Below, piece by piece: positions 1-7,463 of a stretch of 64,000 nucleotides of DNA; positions within the stretch are counted from its first letter, which is position 1; each line of letters begins with the position of its first letter. This DNA is from Modestobacter sp. VKM Ac-2984. GTDB lineage: Bacteria; Actinomycetota; Actinomycetes; Mycobacteriales; Geodermatophilaceae. A program made the position numbers and the translations under genes. The stretch lies in NCBI RefSeq assembly GCF_026967985.1, contig NZ_JAPVBJ010000001.1, positions 310,001 to 374,000 on the forward strand, given 5' to 3'. The notes under the pieces were generated by a model. That model ran no database searches and had not been told where the DNA came from. It worked only from the letters and a program-made list of their open reading frames with translations.

Positions 1-661
1 CGCGGCCGCCGCGGTCAACCACGACGCGGCCCTGCGCATCGGCACCGTCGGGCGCCCGCTGCCCGGGGTCGACGCGGCGATCGCCGACGATGGCGAGGTG
101 CTGCTGCGCGGCGGGATCGTCATGCGGGGGTACTGGAAGAACGAGAAGGCCACCGCGGAGGCCATCGACGCCGACGGCTGGTTCCACACCGGCGACCTCG
201 GTGAGCTCGATGCCCAGGGCTTCCTCAAGATCACCGGGCGGAAGAAGGAGATCCTGGTGACCGCGGGTGGCAAGAACGTCGCCCCCGCCGTGCTCGAGGA
301 CAGGCTGCGGGCGCACAAGCTGGTCAGCCAGTGCCTCGTCGTGGGCGACCAGCGGCCCTTCATCGCCGCCCTGGTCACGCTGGACGCCGAGGCCCTGCCC
401 GCGTGGCTGAAGGCCCAGGGCAAGGACGCCTCGCTCACCCCCGCGCAGCTGCGCGACGACCCCGACCTGCTGGCCGAGCTGGACGCAGCGGTCGCCGACG
501 CGAACAAGGCCGTCTCACAGGCCGAGGCGATCAAGAAGTTCCGGGTGCTCGGCGACGACTTCACCGAGGACAACGGGACGCTCACCCCGAGCCTGAAGCT
601 CAAGCGGGCCGTGGTGATGAAGGAGTTCGGCGCCGAGGTCGAGGCCCTCTACGCCCGGTAG
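1..661 (+). CDS. fadD15: Long-chain acyl-CoA synthetase, C-terminal part (5' end outside window)
   Basis: Open from the window edge (codons in register from base 2), 219 residues visible. This is the C-terminal half of an ANL-superfamily adenylate-forming enzyme that activates long-chain fatty acids to acyl-AMP and then acyl-CoA. The hinge/A8 region with GDLGELD and GRKKEIL is visible, then the small C-terminal lid domain, ending with an A10-type lysine region (PSLKLKR). The family is normally about 600 residues, so roughly the first two thirds are missing. Placing it next to pimB' matches the mycobacterial fadD15-pimB' order, which supports the symbol. Cytoplasmic or membrane-associated lipid metabolism. 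Family call is firm; chain-length preference cannot be read. Confidence 0.9.
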   Translation, partial: AAAAVNHDAALRIGTVGRPLPGVDAAIADDGEVLLRGGIVMRGYWKNEKATAEAIDADGWFHTGDLGELDAQGFLKITGRKKEILVTAGGKNVAPAVLEDRLRAHKLVSQCLVVGDQRPFIAALVTLDAEALPAWLKAQGKDASLTPAQLRDDPDLLAELDAAVADANKAVSQAEAIKKFRVLGDDFTEDNGTLTPSLKLKRAVVMKEFGAEVEALYAR

Positions 662-692
662 CACCGGACAAGCGGCCTGTTCGGCCCCGCGC

Positions 693-1826
693 TCAGGGCG
701 CGGGGTCGAGCACGTCGGCGAAGGTCGACGCGATCGTCGTCCAGGACCACCGCTGCTCCACCCACGCCCGGCCGGCCGCTCCCATCGCCCGTGCGCGTCC
801 GGGGTCGGCCAGCACGTCGGTCAGCACGTCCGCGACCGCGGTGGGTGACCGCGGGTCCACGACGTGCCCGGTCACCCCGTCCTGGACGGTCTCCGGCGCC
901 CCGCCCGAGGTGCCGGCGACGACCGGACGGCCACAGGCGGCCGCCTCCAGGAAGACCATGCCCAGCCCCTCGACGTCCAGCCCACCGCGCCGCGTGCGGC
1001 ACGGCATGGCGAACACGTCCCCGGCCGCGTAGTGCGCCGGCAGGTCCGCCGGTGCCACTCCCCCGGTCAGGACGACCGAACCGGCGAACCCCCGGGCTGC
1101 GACCGTGCGCCGCAGCGCCGGCTCCAGCGGGCCGCCGCCCACCAGCAGGAGCTTCGCCCGGGGGTGCCGGGCCAGCACCTGCGACCAGCCCTCGACCAGC
1201 ACGTCCTGCCCCTTGCGCGGCACCAGCCGGGACACGCAGACCACGACCGGGTCGGACCCGAGGCCGTACCGGGCGCGGACCGCCGTCCCGTCGGCGTCCG
1301 GGGTGAACCGGTCGACGTCGACCCCGGGTGAGAGCTGGACCAGCTGCGTGCGGTCCCCCAGCGCCGGGGCCAGCCGGCCGTGGGTGTACTCGCTGATGTA
1401 GGTGAGCACGTCCAGGCCGGCGGCGATGCGCTGCAGGAGCTGCCGGGCCGCGGGCAGCGCCACCCAGCCGGTCTCGTGGCCGTGTGTGGCCCCCACCAGC
1501 CGCTGGACCCCGGCCCGGCGCAGCGCCGGCGCCAGCAGGCCCAGGGGTGCTGCGGCACCGAAGAACGCCGTCCGGCACCCGTGCTCGCGGACCAGCCGGG
1601 CGGCCGTCCGGGCGGTCCTCGGCGTCGGCAGCAGCATGCCGGTGGGCGCCCGCACCACCGGGTAGGGCAGCGATGCGTCGTGCGCAGCCGAGCCGGGATG
1701 GTCCGAGGCCAGCACGACCAGCGACTCCGGTGGCCGGGTGGCCAGCAGGGCGGCGACGAAGGTCTGGATGCCGCCCTGCCGGGGCGGGAAGTCGTTGGTG
1801 ACGACCAGCGTCCGGCCCCCGCTCAC
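693..1826 (-). CDS. pimB: GDP-mannose-dependent alpha-(1-6)-PIM monomannoside mannosyltransferase (PimB'-like GT-B)
   Basis: 377 residues from GTG 1826. A GT4-type, GT-B fold retaining glycosyltransferase. The N-terminal domain opens with the short phrase LVVTNDFPPRQGGIQTF, typical of PimB' from actinobacteria; the nucleotide-sugar half has the E-x7-E motif ([14 protein letters not shown]) near residues 300-315. In mycobacteria and corynebacteria PimB' adds the second mannose to phosphatidylinositol mannoside on the inner membrane face. The start codon overlaps the stop of the M48 protease gene (GTGA at 1823-1826), so the two are translationally coupled. Mannosyl acceptor is inferred from family and synteny only. 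Confidence 0.88.
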   Translation of the reverse strand: MSGGRTLVVTNDFPPRQGGIQTFVAALLATRPPESLVVLASDHPGSAAHDASLPYPVVRAPTGMLLPTPRTARTAARLVREHGCRTAFFGAAAPLGLLAPALRRAGVQRLVGATHGHETGWVALPAARQLLQRIAAGLDVLTYISEYTHGRLAPALGDRTQLVQLSPGVDVDRFTPDADGTAVRARYGLGSDPVVVCVSRLVPRKGQDVLVEGWSQVLARHPRAKLLLVGGGPLEPALRRTVAARGFAGSVVLTGGVAPADLPAHYAAGDVFAMPCRTRRGGLDVEGLGMVFLEAAACGRPVVAGTSGGAPETVQDGVTGHVVDPRSPTAVADVLTDVLADPGRARAMGAAGRAWVEQRWSWTTIASTFADVLDPAP

Positions 1827-3106
1827 CGGTCGCGCACCGCCACCCAGTCGGCGGCGAAGGCGATCCGCTGCGGCACCGTGGGGTGCGACCCGAAGGCCCA
1901 CTGCCAGATCGCGGGGGGATCGGGGTCGTTGAGGTTGGCGCCCCCCAGGGCCTGCTGCACCGCCACGAAGGAGTCCGGGTCCTCGGTCAGGTCGAGCGCG
2001 TGCAGGTCCGCCCGTGCCTCGATGTGCCGGGAGACCAGGTTCTGCACCGGCGTCGAGGCCAGGGTGCCGAGGGAGAGCAACAGCAGCAGCAGGCCGACCA
2101 CCGCCCCGTCCCCTGGGCCCGCCGCGTCGGCCCGCCGGAGCAGCGGGGGCGAGCCGAGCAGCCAGCCCAGCAGCGCGACGCCCGCCCCGGCGCCCAGCGC
2201 CCCGATCAGCGTGCCGGTGAGGACGTCGTCGTTGGCCACGTGCCCGAGCTCGTGGGCGGTGATCGAGACGATCTCCTCGTCGGGCCGCTGGTCCAGCAGC
2301 GTGTCGTAGACGACGATCCGCCGGGTCGAGCCGAAGCCGGAGACGTAGGCGTTCAGGGCGGTGGTGCGGCGGCTGGCGTCGGCGACCAGCACGTCCTCGA
2401 CCGGCGTGCCGCTGCGCTCGGCCAGCGCGATCAGCTCCGTGCGCAGCGGGCCGGCCGGCATGGACTCGAAGCGGTTGAAGGCCGGCTCGAACACCAGGGG
2501 GTACAGGAAGGACCCGACGACGACCAGCGCTGCGGCTGCCCCACCGGCCCACGCCCACCAGGTGCGGGGAGCTCGCCGGGCGAGCGCGACGAGGGCCAGC
2601 AGACCCAGTGCGGTCAGCCCGGCGGAGATGCCGAAGGACGTCGCGACGTCGCGCGCCCACAGGTCCCAGCCCCGCGTGGACAGGCCGTAGCGGTGCCGCA
2701 CCACCTCGCCGTAGGCGGTCAGCGGCAGGGTCACCAGGCGGCCGACGAGCAGGATCGCGACCGAGCCGAGCAGCACCTGCCACGCCCAGCCACCGCCCAG
2801 CGGCCGGGCGACGGCCCGCGCGGTCGCCGCACCGGCCCGGGTGAGGCCGAAGACCGCCGAGACGAGCAGGCTCAGCACCAGGGCCGTCAGCGAGGCCGGA
2901 CGCAGCGCCGCGGCGAAGGCCTCCGCGCGGGCCACCTGCTCCCGGTCGAACGCGGCCCCCGGGTCGACCGGGGTGCGACCTCCCGGCGGCACCGGCAACA
3001 CGTCCCACGGCGTGGCCACCACGATCACGGCGACCAGGGCGGCGCCGAGCACGGCGGCCACGAGCAGGGCCGTGCGCCGCGACCCGGCGGCTCCTCCCCG
3101 GTTCAC
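1823..3106 (-). CDS. M48 family membrane metalloprotease (Ste24-like)
   Basis: 427 residues from a GTG start. A signal-anchor-like helix lies at about residues 12-31 and several more membrane segments follow (about 72-95, 108-130, 155-178, 185-205, 300-320, 335-352). The zinc motif HELGH is at 285-289 with the third ligand Glu in RHIEARAD near residue 363, all intact, so an active gluzincin is likely. The preceding NAYVSGFGSTRRIVVYDTLL-type segment is characteristic of Ste24/HtpX-like proteases. Probably cleaves or quality-controls membrane proteins. It precedes and overlaps the PimB' gene, forming a two-gene unit, 88 bp downstream of the NlpC/P60 gene. Substrate unknown. Confidence 0.88.
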   Translation of the reverse strand: MNRGGAAGSRRTALLVAAVLGAALVAVIVVATPWDVLPVPPGGRTPVDPGAAFDREQVARAEAFAAALRPASLTALVLSLLVSAVFGLTRAGAATARAVARPLGGGWAWQVLLGSVAILLVGRLVTLPLTAYGEVVRHRYGLSTRGWDLWARDVATSFGISAGLTALGLLALVALARRAPRTWWAWAGGAAAALVVVGSFLYPLVFEPAFNRFESMPAGPLRTELIALAERSGTPVEDVLVADASRRTTALNAYVSGFGSTRRIVVYDTLLDQRPDEEIVSITAHELGHVANDDVLTGTLIGALGAGAGVALLGWLLGSPPLLRRADAAGPGDGAVVGLLLLLLSLGTLASTPVQNLVSRHIEARADLHALDLTEDPDSFVAVQQALGGANLNDPDPPAIWQWAFGSHPTVPQRIAFAADWVAVRDR

Positions 3107-3194
3107 TCGCGGGCTGTCGAACGAGGCGGGCGGTGCACGACGCCGAGCTTAGGCAGGCTCCCTGTGACCGGGCTGGACGGCCAGGGCCGCCGGC

Positions 3195-4292
3195 TCAGCC
3201 GAGGATGCGGCGTGCGCCGGCGTACCCGGCCATGTCGACGCTGGTGACCTGCACCGGGACGCCGAAGGTGGCCGCGTGCACCATCTGGCCGTTGCCGATG
3301 TACATGCCCACGTGGCTCACCGGGCTGCGGAAGAAGACCAGGTCACCGGGCTGCAGTTCGCTCCGGGAGACTGCGGTCCCCATCGTGGACTGGAGGCGAC
3401 TGGAGTGCGGCAGGGTCACGCCGGCCGCCGCGTAGGCGTACTGGGTCAGGCCTGAGCAGTCGAAGGCGTCGGGCCCGCCGGCGGCCCACACGTAGGGGTC
3501 ACCGAGCTGCGCCATGGCGGTGTCCACAGCGACCTGGGCCGAGGAGCTGGTGGCCACCACCTCGGCCGGCGCCTCGAGCACGGGACCGGCGTGCTCCACG
3601 ACCACCTCCTCCTGCTGGACGACGCTCAGCGCGTCGTACTGCGCCTGGTACTCGTCAACCCTGGAGGTGAGGTCCTGCTGGCGGGCGGTGACGTCCCGCA
3701 TCGTCTGCTCCGCGGCGGCGGCGGCGGCCTCCGCCTGCGACTGGGCCTGTGCGGCAGCGGTCGCCGCCGCAGTGACCTCGGAGAGGACGTCGTTCGTGTG
3801 CCCGGCGATGGCGTCCAGGGTGGTGACCTGGGAGAGGAACTCGTCTGCAGAGCCACTGCTCATGAGGGCGTTGAAGCGGGACAGGTGCTCCCCGGTGAAG
3901 GCGCTGCGGGCGACTCGGCGCACCTGCTCGTCCAGGGCGGCCAGCTGCGCCTGGGCCTCGGCGACCGCCCGGCCCGCGGCAGCTGCGGCTGCCTGCTGCT
4001 GGGCGAGGGTCTCCTGCGCCTCGTTGAACTGCTCGGTGACGACCTCGAGCTCGTGGGTCGCGTCGGCGACCAGCTGGGTGGCCTGCTCCGGGCTCGTCGC
4101 CTCGGTGACCTGGCCACCCGGCGCGGCGGCGGCGTCACCCGGCAGGACCGCCAGGGTCAGGCTCGCGGCGACGACGGCCACGATCCCGATGCCCAGCCGG
4201 CCGGCCAGGCGACCGTTGCGCGAGCGCATCGCGGTGTCGGCGGCGGCCAGGGTCGCCGAGGCGGGCAGGACGCGGGACTGAGGGCTCGCCAC
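3195..4292 (-). CDS. Secreted NlpC/P60 peptidoglycan endopeptidase
   Basis: 365 residues from GTG 4292, chosen because GGAG lies 11 nt upstream; the downstream ATG at the sequence MRSRNGRL has no ribosome site. N-terminal signal/anchor (about residues 35-58, ending GDAAAAPGG), then a coiled coil rich in Ala/Gln/Glu (about 65-230), a short linker and a C-terminal NlpC/P60 domain of about 115 residues. The catalytic Cys sits in FDCSGLTQYAY, with His in SPVSHVGMYIG and MVHAATF. It should cleave D-Glu/mDAP bonds in peptidoglycan stems; the coiled coil probably gates activity as in RipA/RipC-type enzymes. Preceded by a ydaO-type riboswitch candidate (4318-4471), the usual partner of actinobacterial NlpC/P60 and Rpf genes. 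Position matches Rv2190c. Confidence 0.9.
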   Translation of the reverse strand: MASPQSRVLPASATLAAADTAMRSRNGRLAGRLGIGIVAVVAASLTLAVLPGDAAAAPGGQVTEATSPEQATQLVADATHELEVVTEQFNEAQETLAQQQAAAAAAGRAVAEAQAQLAALDEQVRRVARSAFTGEHLSRFNALMSSGSADEFLSQVTTLDAIAGHTNDVLSEVTAAATAAAQAQSQAEAAAAAAEQTMRDVTARQQDLTSRVDEYQAQYDALSVVQQEEVVVEHAGPVLEAPAEVVATSSSAQVAVDTAMAQLGDPYVWAAGGPDAFDCSGLTQYAYAAAGVTLPHSSRLQSTMGTAVSRSELQPGDLVFFRSPVSHVGMYIGNGQMVHAATFGVPVQVTSVDMAGYAGARRILG

Positions 4293-4317
4293 GGGCGGCG
4301 GGACTCCGTTTCTGCAA

Positions 4318-4471
4318 CTCGGACCGCCTACCGGGTCACCTGCCGCATCCGGCTCCGCAGGAGCCCGGTCGCTGGCACGATGTCCCGCTGTCCGGAGCTC
4401 ACCTCGGTGCTGCGGTGGACCCCGGCGCACCACCCGAGAACGGGACGGTGGTTCGGCGGTGCCCGACCGAG
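4318..4471 (-). promoter_or_regulatory. Candidate cyclic di-AMP riboswitch (ydaO/yuaA family) in the NlpC/P60 leader
   Basis: Read on the minus strand, the untranslated leader holds the family's conserved blocks in order: GCACCGCCGAACC, then GCGCCGGGGTCCACC, then ACCGAGGTGAGCTCC (the GGGGUGAAUC-like block), then GGCAGGTGACCCGGTAGGCGG, close to the 3' consensus that I recall as CAGCUAACC-CGGUAGGCG. CTCGG (4467-4471) can pair with CCGAG (4318-4322) to close P1. The ribosome site GGAG follows 11 nt downstream of this closing helix. In the family, c-di-AMP binding turns expression of cell-wall hydrolases off. Consensus recalled from memory; no covariance search was run. Confidence 0.75.
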
Positions 4472-4576
4472 GTCACCCTCTGTGGCGACTTCGTCTCGCT
4501 CGGACACGACGAACGTAGATCCGTGACCGGACCGAGACCTAGCCCTGTCAAACCCGGAATCGACCCCAGGACCTGC

Positions 4577-4598
4577 CAAATCACAGCAGTGCGATTTG
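4577..4598 (-). terminator. AT-rich hairpin directly after the four-Cys gene
   Basis: Inverted repeat CAAATC...GATTTG with inner CA/TG pairs; in minus-strand RNA a 9-bp stem including one G-U pair and a CUGC loop. It touches the stop codon of the four-Cys gene. Either a weak terminator or an operator between this gene and the NlpC/P60 leader. Confidence 0.45.
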
Positions 4599-4970
4599 TC
4601 AGCTCACGTGGCGATCGGCGTGGGACGACGCATCCTGATGACGCAACGGCGGAACCAGCCCGAACTCTGCCAACGCGCGGACGGCCTGCCGCTCCACGTC
4701 GTCCCACTCGACGACCGGGCGCGCAGCCTCGGCAACCTCCTCGCCGGACCGGCTGTCGCCGTCGGCGGTCGCCTCCCCCGGAGCGGCACCGGCCGCCAGC
4801 ACGCCCTCGCCAGCCGGGACCCCGGCAGCGACGCCCGGCCGGCGTCGCGTGAGCGGCACGACGGTGGGCGCGCTCCCCTGCCAGTCCGGTGGGGCGCCCA
4901 GCAGGACGGTCACGACGCAGTCGTCGCAGCCCTGACCGCGGACGGTGCAGGTGTCGCAGTCGATGAGCAC
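4599..4970 (-). CDS. Small four-cysteine conserved actinobacterial protein
   Basis: 123 residues from GTG 4970, with a good AAGGAG seven bases upstream that decides this start over longer in-frame options. The N-terminus carries CDTC-x6-CDDC (Cys 5, 8, 15, 18), a likely zinc or Fe-S knuckle, followed by VVTVLLGAPP. The middle (about 35-85) is low-complexity Ala/Gly/Glu/Pro, and the C-terminus EWDDVERQAVRALAEFGLVPPLRH is helical and looks conserved. No membrane segment. It precedes the riboswitch-controlled NlpC/P60 gene on the same strand, separated by a hairpin. I recognise it only as a conserved hypothetical; function unknown, possibly a metal-binding regulator or accessory factor. Confidence 0.8.
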   Translation of the reverse strand: MLIDCDTCTVRGQGCDDCVVTVLLGAPPDWQGSAPTVVPLTRRRPGVAAGVPAGEGVLAAGAAPGEATADGDSRSGEEVAEAARPVVEWDDVERQAVRALAEFGLVPPLRHQDASSHADRHVS

Positions 4971-5144
4971 AGCGGCTCTCCTTGTCTCCTGTGGTCCAGA
5001 CACCGCGGACCGTAGGAGCGACCACCGACAGTTCTGCTCAGCTCCCGTCCAGCGGCGGCCCCACCGGCTCCGGCCAGCGGCCCGCACGGCTCCGGCCAGC
5101 GGCCCGCACGGCGTGGCCTTCCGGGGACTGTCGGACCCCCGACC

Positions 5145-5150
5145 TAGCGT
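5145..5150 (+). promoter_or_regulatory. -10 box TAGCGT, leaderless start of the nuclease gene
   Basis: TAGCGT ends seven bases before GTG 5158, placing transcription initiation at or next to the start codon; no Shine-Dalgarno is present. Confidence 0.6.
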
Positions 5151-5157
5151 CCGCGCC

Positions 5158-7104
5158 GTGCCGTCCGTACCTGTCCCGCCCCCAGCAGCACCACCGGTCC
5201 CGCCGACCACCGCACCGCCCGCCCCTGCAGCGTGGCGACAGGTGGCACTGCCCGGACGGCACGGGGTCCCGGACGAGCCGCGCTTCCAGCAGGCGTCGAT
5301 CGATGACCTGGGCACCCCGCTGGCCGGGGTCACCTTCGTGGTCGTCGACCTGGAGACCACCGGGGGCTCGCCGAAGAACAGCGCGATCACCGAGATCGGG
5401 GCGGTCAAGGTCCGCGGCGGCCAGGTGCTCGGCGAGTTCCAGACCCTCGTCGACCCCGGTCACGAGATCCCGCCCTACATCAGCGTGCTGACCGGCATCA
5501 CCTCGATGATGGTGGCCGCGGCGCCCCGGATCGACGCGGTGCTGCCGGCCTTCCTGGAGTTCGCCCGCGGCGCCGTCCTCGTGGCCCACAACGCCCCGTT
5601 CGACCTCGGGTTCCTGCGAGCGGCCTGCGAGGAGAGCGGGGTGCCCTGGCCGGTGTTCGCCTCGGTCGACACCGCCGTCCTGGCCCGCCGGCTGCTCAGC
5701 CGCGACGAGGTGCCCAACTGCAAGCTGGCCACGCTGGCGCCCTACTTCTCCACCTCCACGCAGCCCTGCCACCGGGCGCTGGACGACGCCCGGGCGACCG
5801 TCGACGTGCTGCACGGGCTGTTCGAGCGCCTCGGGCCGCTGGGGATCACCTCGCTCGAGGAGCTGACCGGGCTGACCCGCCAGGTCGACCCGCGCCGTCG
5901 CCGCAAACGCCACCTCGCCGAGCACGTGCCCTCGGGTCCCGGGGTGTACGTCTTCCGCGGCCCGCGCGACGAACCGCTGTACGTCGGCACCTCCGGCGAC
6001 CTCCGCAGCCGGGTGCGCAGCTACTTCTCCGCCGGCGAGCAGCGCAGCCGGATGACCGAGATGATCACCCTCGCCGAGCGGATCGAGGCGCTGCCGTGCG
6101 CGCACGACCTCGAGGCCGCCGTCCGGGAGCTGCGGCTGATCGCCGAGCACAAGCCCCGGTACAACCGGCGGTCCCGCTTCCCCGAGCGCGCCCTGTGGGT
6201 CCGGTTGACCGACGAGCCGTTCCCCCGGCTGTCGGTGGTGCGCCGGGTGCGGCCGGGCGCCGGCGCGTTCCTCGGCCCCTTCCCCGACCGGCGGGCAGCC
6301 GACGCCGCCGTCGCCGCCGTGCACGAGTCCCTGCCGCTGCGCCAGTGCACCTCCCGCCTGTCGCTCACGGTGCTGGGCAGCGCCTGCGCCCTGGCCGGGA
6401 TGGGCCGGTGCGGGGCGCCCTGCACCGGCGACCAGTCCCGCGAGGAGTACTCCGCGGTCGCGGCGGTGTTCCGTGCGGCCGTCGAGTCCGATCCGCGCGC
6501 CCTGGTCGCCCCGTTGCTCCACCGGGTGGAGCGGTTGGCCGGAGAGGGCCGGTACGAGGAGGCGGCCGTGCTGCGCGACCGGGTGGCCGTCCTGGTCCGG
6601 GCGGTCCGGCGGCGACAGCGCCTGGAGTCGCTGGCCACCGTGACCGAGCTCGTCCTCGCCCGGCCCGACGGCGCTGGGGGCTGGCAGCTGGCGGTGGTCC
6701 GTCGGGGCCGGCTGGTCGCGTCCGGCGTCGCCGAACGCGGTCGCTCCGTCCGCGGTCACCTGGCCGACCTGCGCACCACCGCCGAGACCCCGACCGGGCC
6801 GGACGACGAGCTGGCCGCCTCCGTCGACGAGACCGAGCTGGTGCTGCGCTGGCTGGAGAAGCCCGGCACCCGCCTGGTCGACCTGACCGGCACCCTGGCC
6901 AGCCGCACCCCGGGCACGGGCGACTACAGCGGCTTCCTCGCCCAGGTGGACGCCGGCCTCGCCGAGCGTGACCCTTTCGCCGACACCCGGTCGCTCAGCA
7001 CCCGCAGCCAGCCGGACCGGGTCACCGCGGGCGCCCCGGCGGCAGGCCGGCGCACCGCCGGACGGCGCGGCCGGGGCGCGACCGGGCTAGCATCCCGGAC
7101 GTGA
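5158..7104 (+). CDS. DEDDh 3'-5' exonuclease fused to a GIY-YIG/UvrC-like nuclease domain
   Basis: 648 residues from GTG 5158; an upstream in-frame extension is rejected because a -10 box abuts this codon. After a Pro/Ala-rich leader (1-25), a DnaQ-like exonuclease domain has D64/E66 (VVDLETTGG), D149 (HNAPFDLGF) and H205...D210, the full DEDDh set. A GIY-YIG domain follows (GVYVF about 262, YVGTSGDLRSRV about 275-285, catalytic Glu before HKPRYN), then a UVR-like helical hairpin (RYEEAAVLRDRV). The arrangement corresponds to Rv2191-type proteins (Cho/UvrC-like incision plus proofreading-type exonuclease), probably DNA repair. It lacks the RNase H-like and HhH C-terminal domains of true UvrC. 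Its stop overlaps the next start (GTGA). Confidence 0.9.
   Translation: MPSVPVPPPAAPPVPPTTAPPAPAAWRQVALPGRHGVPDEPRFQQASIDDLGTPLAGVTFVVVDLETTGGSPKNSAITEIGAVKVRGGQVLGEFQTLVDPGHEIPPYISVLTGITSMMVAAAPRIDAVLPAFLEFARGAVLVAHNAPFDLGFLRAACEESGVPWPVFASVDTAVLARRLLSRDEVPNCKLATLAPYFSTSTQPCHRALDDARATVDVLHGLFERLGPLGITSLEELTGLTRQVDPRRRRKRHLAEHVPSGPGVYVFRGPRDEPLYVGTSGDLRSRVRSYFSAGEQRSRMTEMITLAERIEALPCAHDLEAAVRELRLIAEHKPRYNRRSRFPERALWVRLTDEPFPRLSVVRRVRPGAGAFLGPFPDRRAADAAVAAVHESLPLRQCTSRLSLTVLGSACALAGMGRCGAPCTGDQSREEYSAVAAVFRAAVESDPRALVAPLLHRVERLAGEGRYEEAAVLRDRVAVLVRAVRRRQRLESLATVTELVLARPDGAGGWQLAVVRRGRLVASGVAERGRSVRGHLADLRTTAETPTGPDDELAASVDETELVLRWLEKPGTRLVDLTGTLASRTPGTGDYSGFLAQVDAGLAERDPFADTRSLSTRSQPDRVTAGAPAAGRRTAGRRGRGATGLASRT
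7088..7093 (+). promoter_or_regulatory. -10 box TAGCAT inside the nuclease gene's 3' end
   Basis: TAGCAT ends seven bases before GTG 7101, giving the AsnC-domain gene a possible own leaderless transcript in addition to read-through from the nuclease gene. Confidence 0.55.
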
Positions 7105-7391
7105 TCACCGCCATCGTGATGATCGATGCCGCCACCGACTCGATCGGCGAGGTGGCCGAGGCGGTCGCTGCGCTGCCCGGGGTCAGTGAGGTCTACTCCG
7201 TCGCCGGCGACGTCGACCTGGTCGCGCTCGTCCGCGTGCACGAGTTCGAGGAGATCGCCCAGGTCATCGCCGGGCGGATCAACAAGGTGCCCGGCGTCGT
7301 CGACACCGCCACCCACATCGCCTTCCGCGCCTACTCGCGCCACGACCTCGAGGCCGCGTTCTCGATCGGATTCGAGTCGACGGACCAGTAG
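7101..7391 (+). CDS. Stand-alone Lrp/AsnC ligand-binding (RAM) domain protein
   Basis: 96 residues comprising only the alpha-beta RAM domain of Lrp/AsnC regulators ([36 protein letters not shown]), with no helix-turn-helix. Such single-domain proteins form dimers/octamers and bind amino acids or act as accessory subunits for full-length Lrp proteins; family knowledge, not shown here. Starts at GTG 7101, overlapping the nuclease stop codon. The strand changes after it: trpD converges from the other side with only 72 bp between, in which I saw no strong hairpin. Possible amino-acid sensing in the context of trpD is speculation. Confidence 0.85.
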   Translation: MITAIVMIDAATDSIGEVAEAVAALPGVSEVYSVAGDVDLVALVRVHEFEEIAQVIAGRINKVPGVVDTATHIAFRAYSRHDLEAAFSIGFESTDQ

Positions 7392-7463
7392 TTCACCGCG
7401 CGCGTCGGGTGCCCTCGTCCCGGGCCGACCCGGCGTGCTCAGGGCCCGAGAGCGCCCTGGTGC

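Noticed and set aside
693-3008. 771-codon minus-strand frame spanning the protease and mannosyltransferase genes
   Set aside because: Its first half is a shadow of the M48 gene; the real gene begins at GTG 1826 where the PimB' N-terminus appears.
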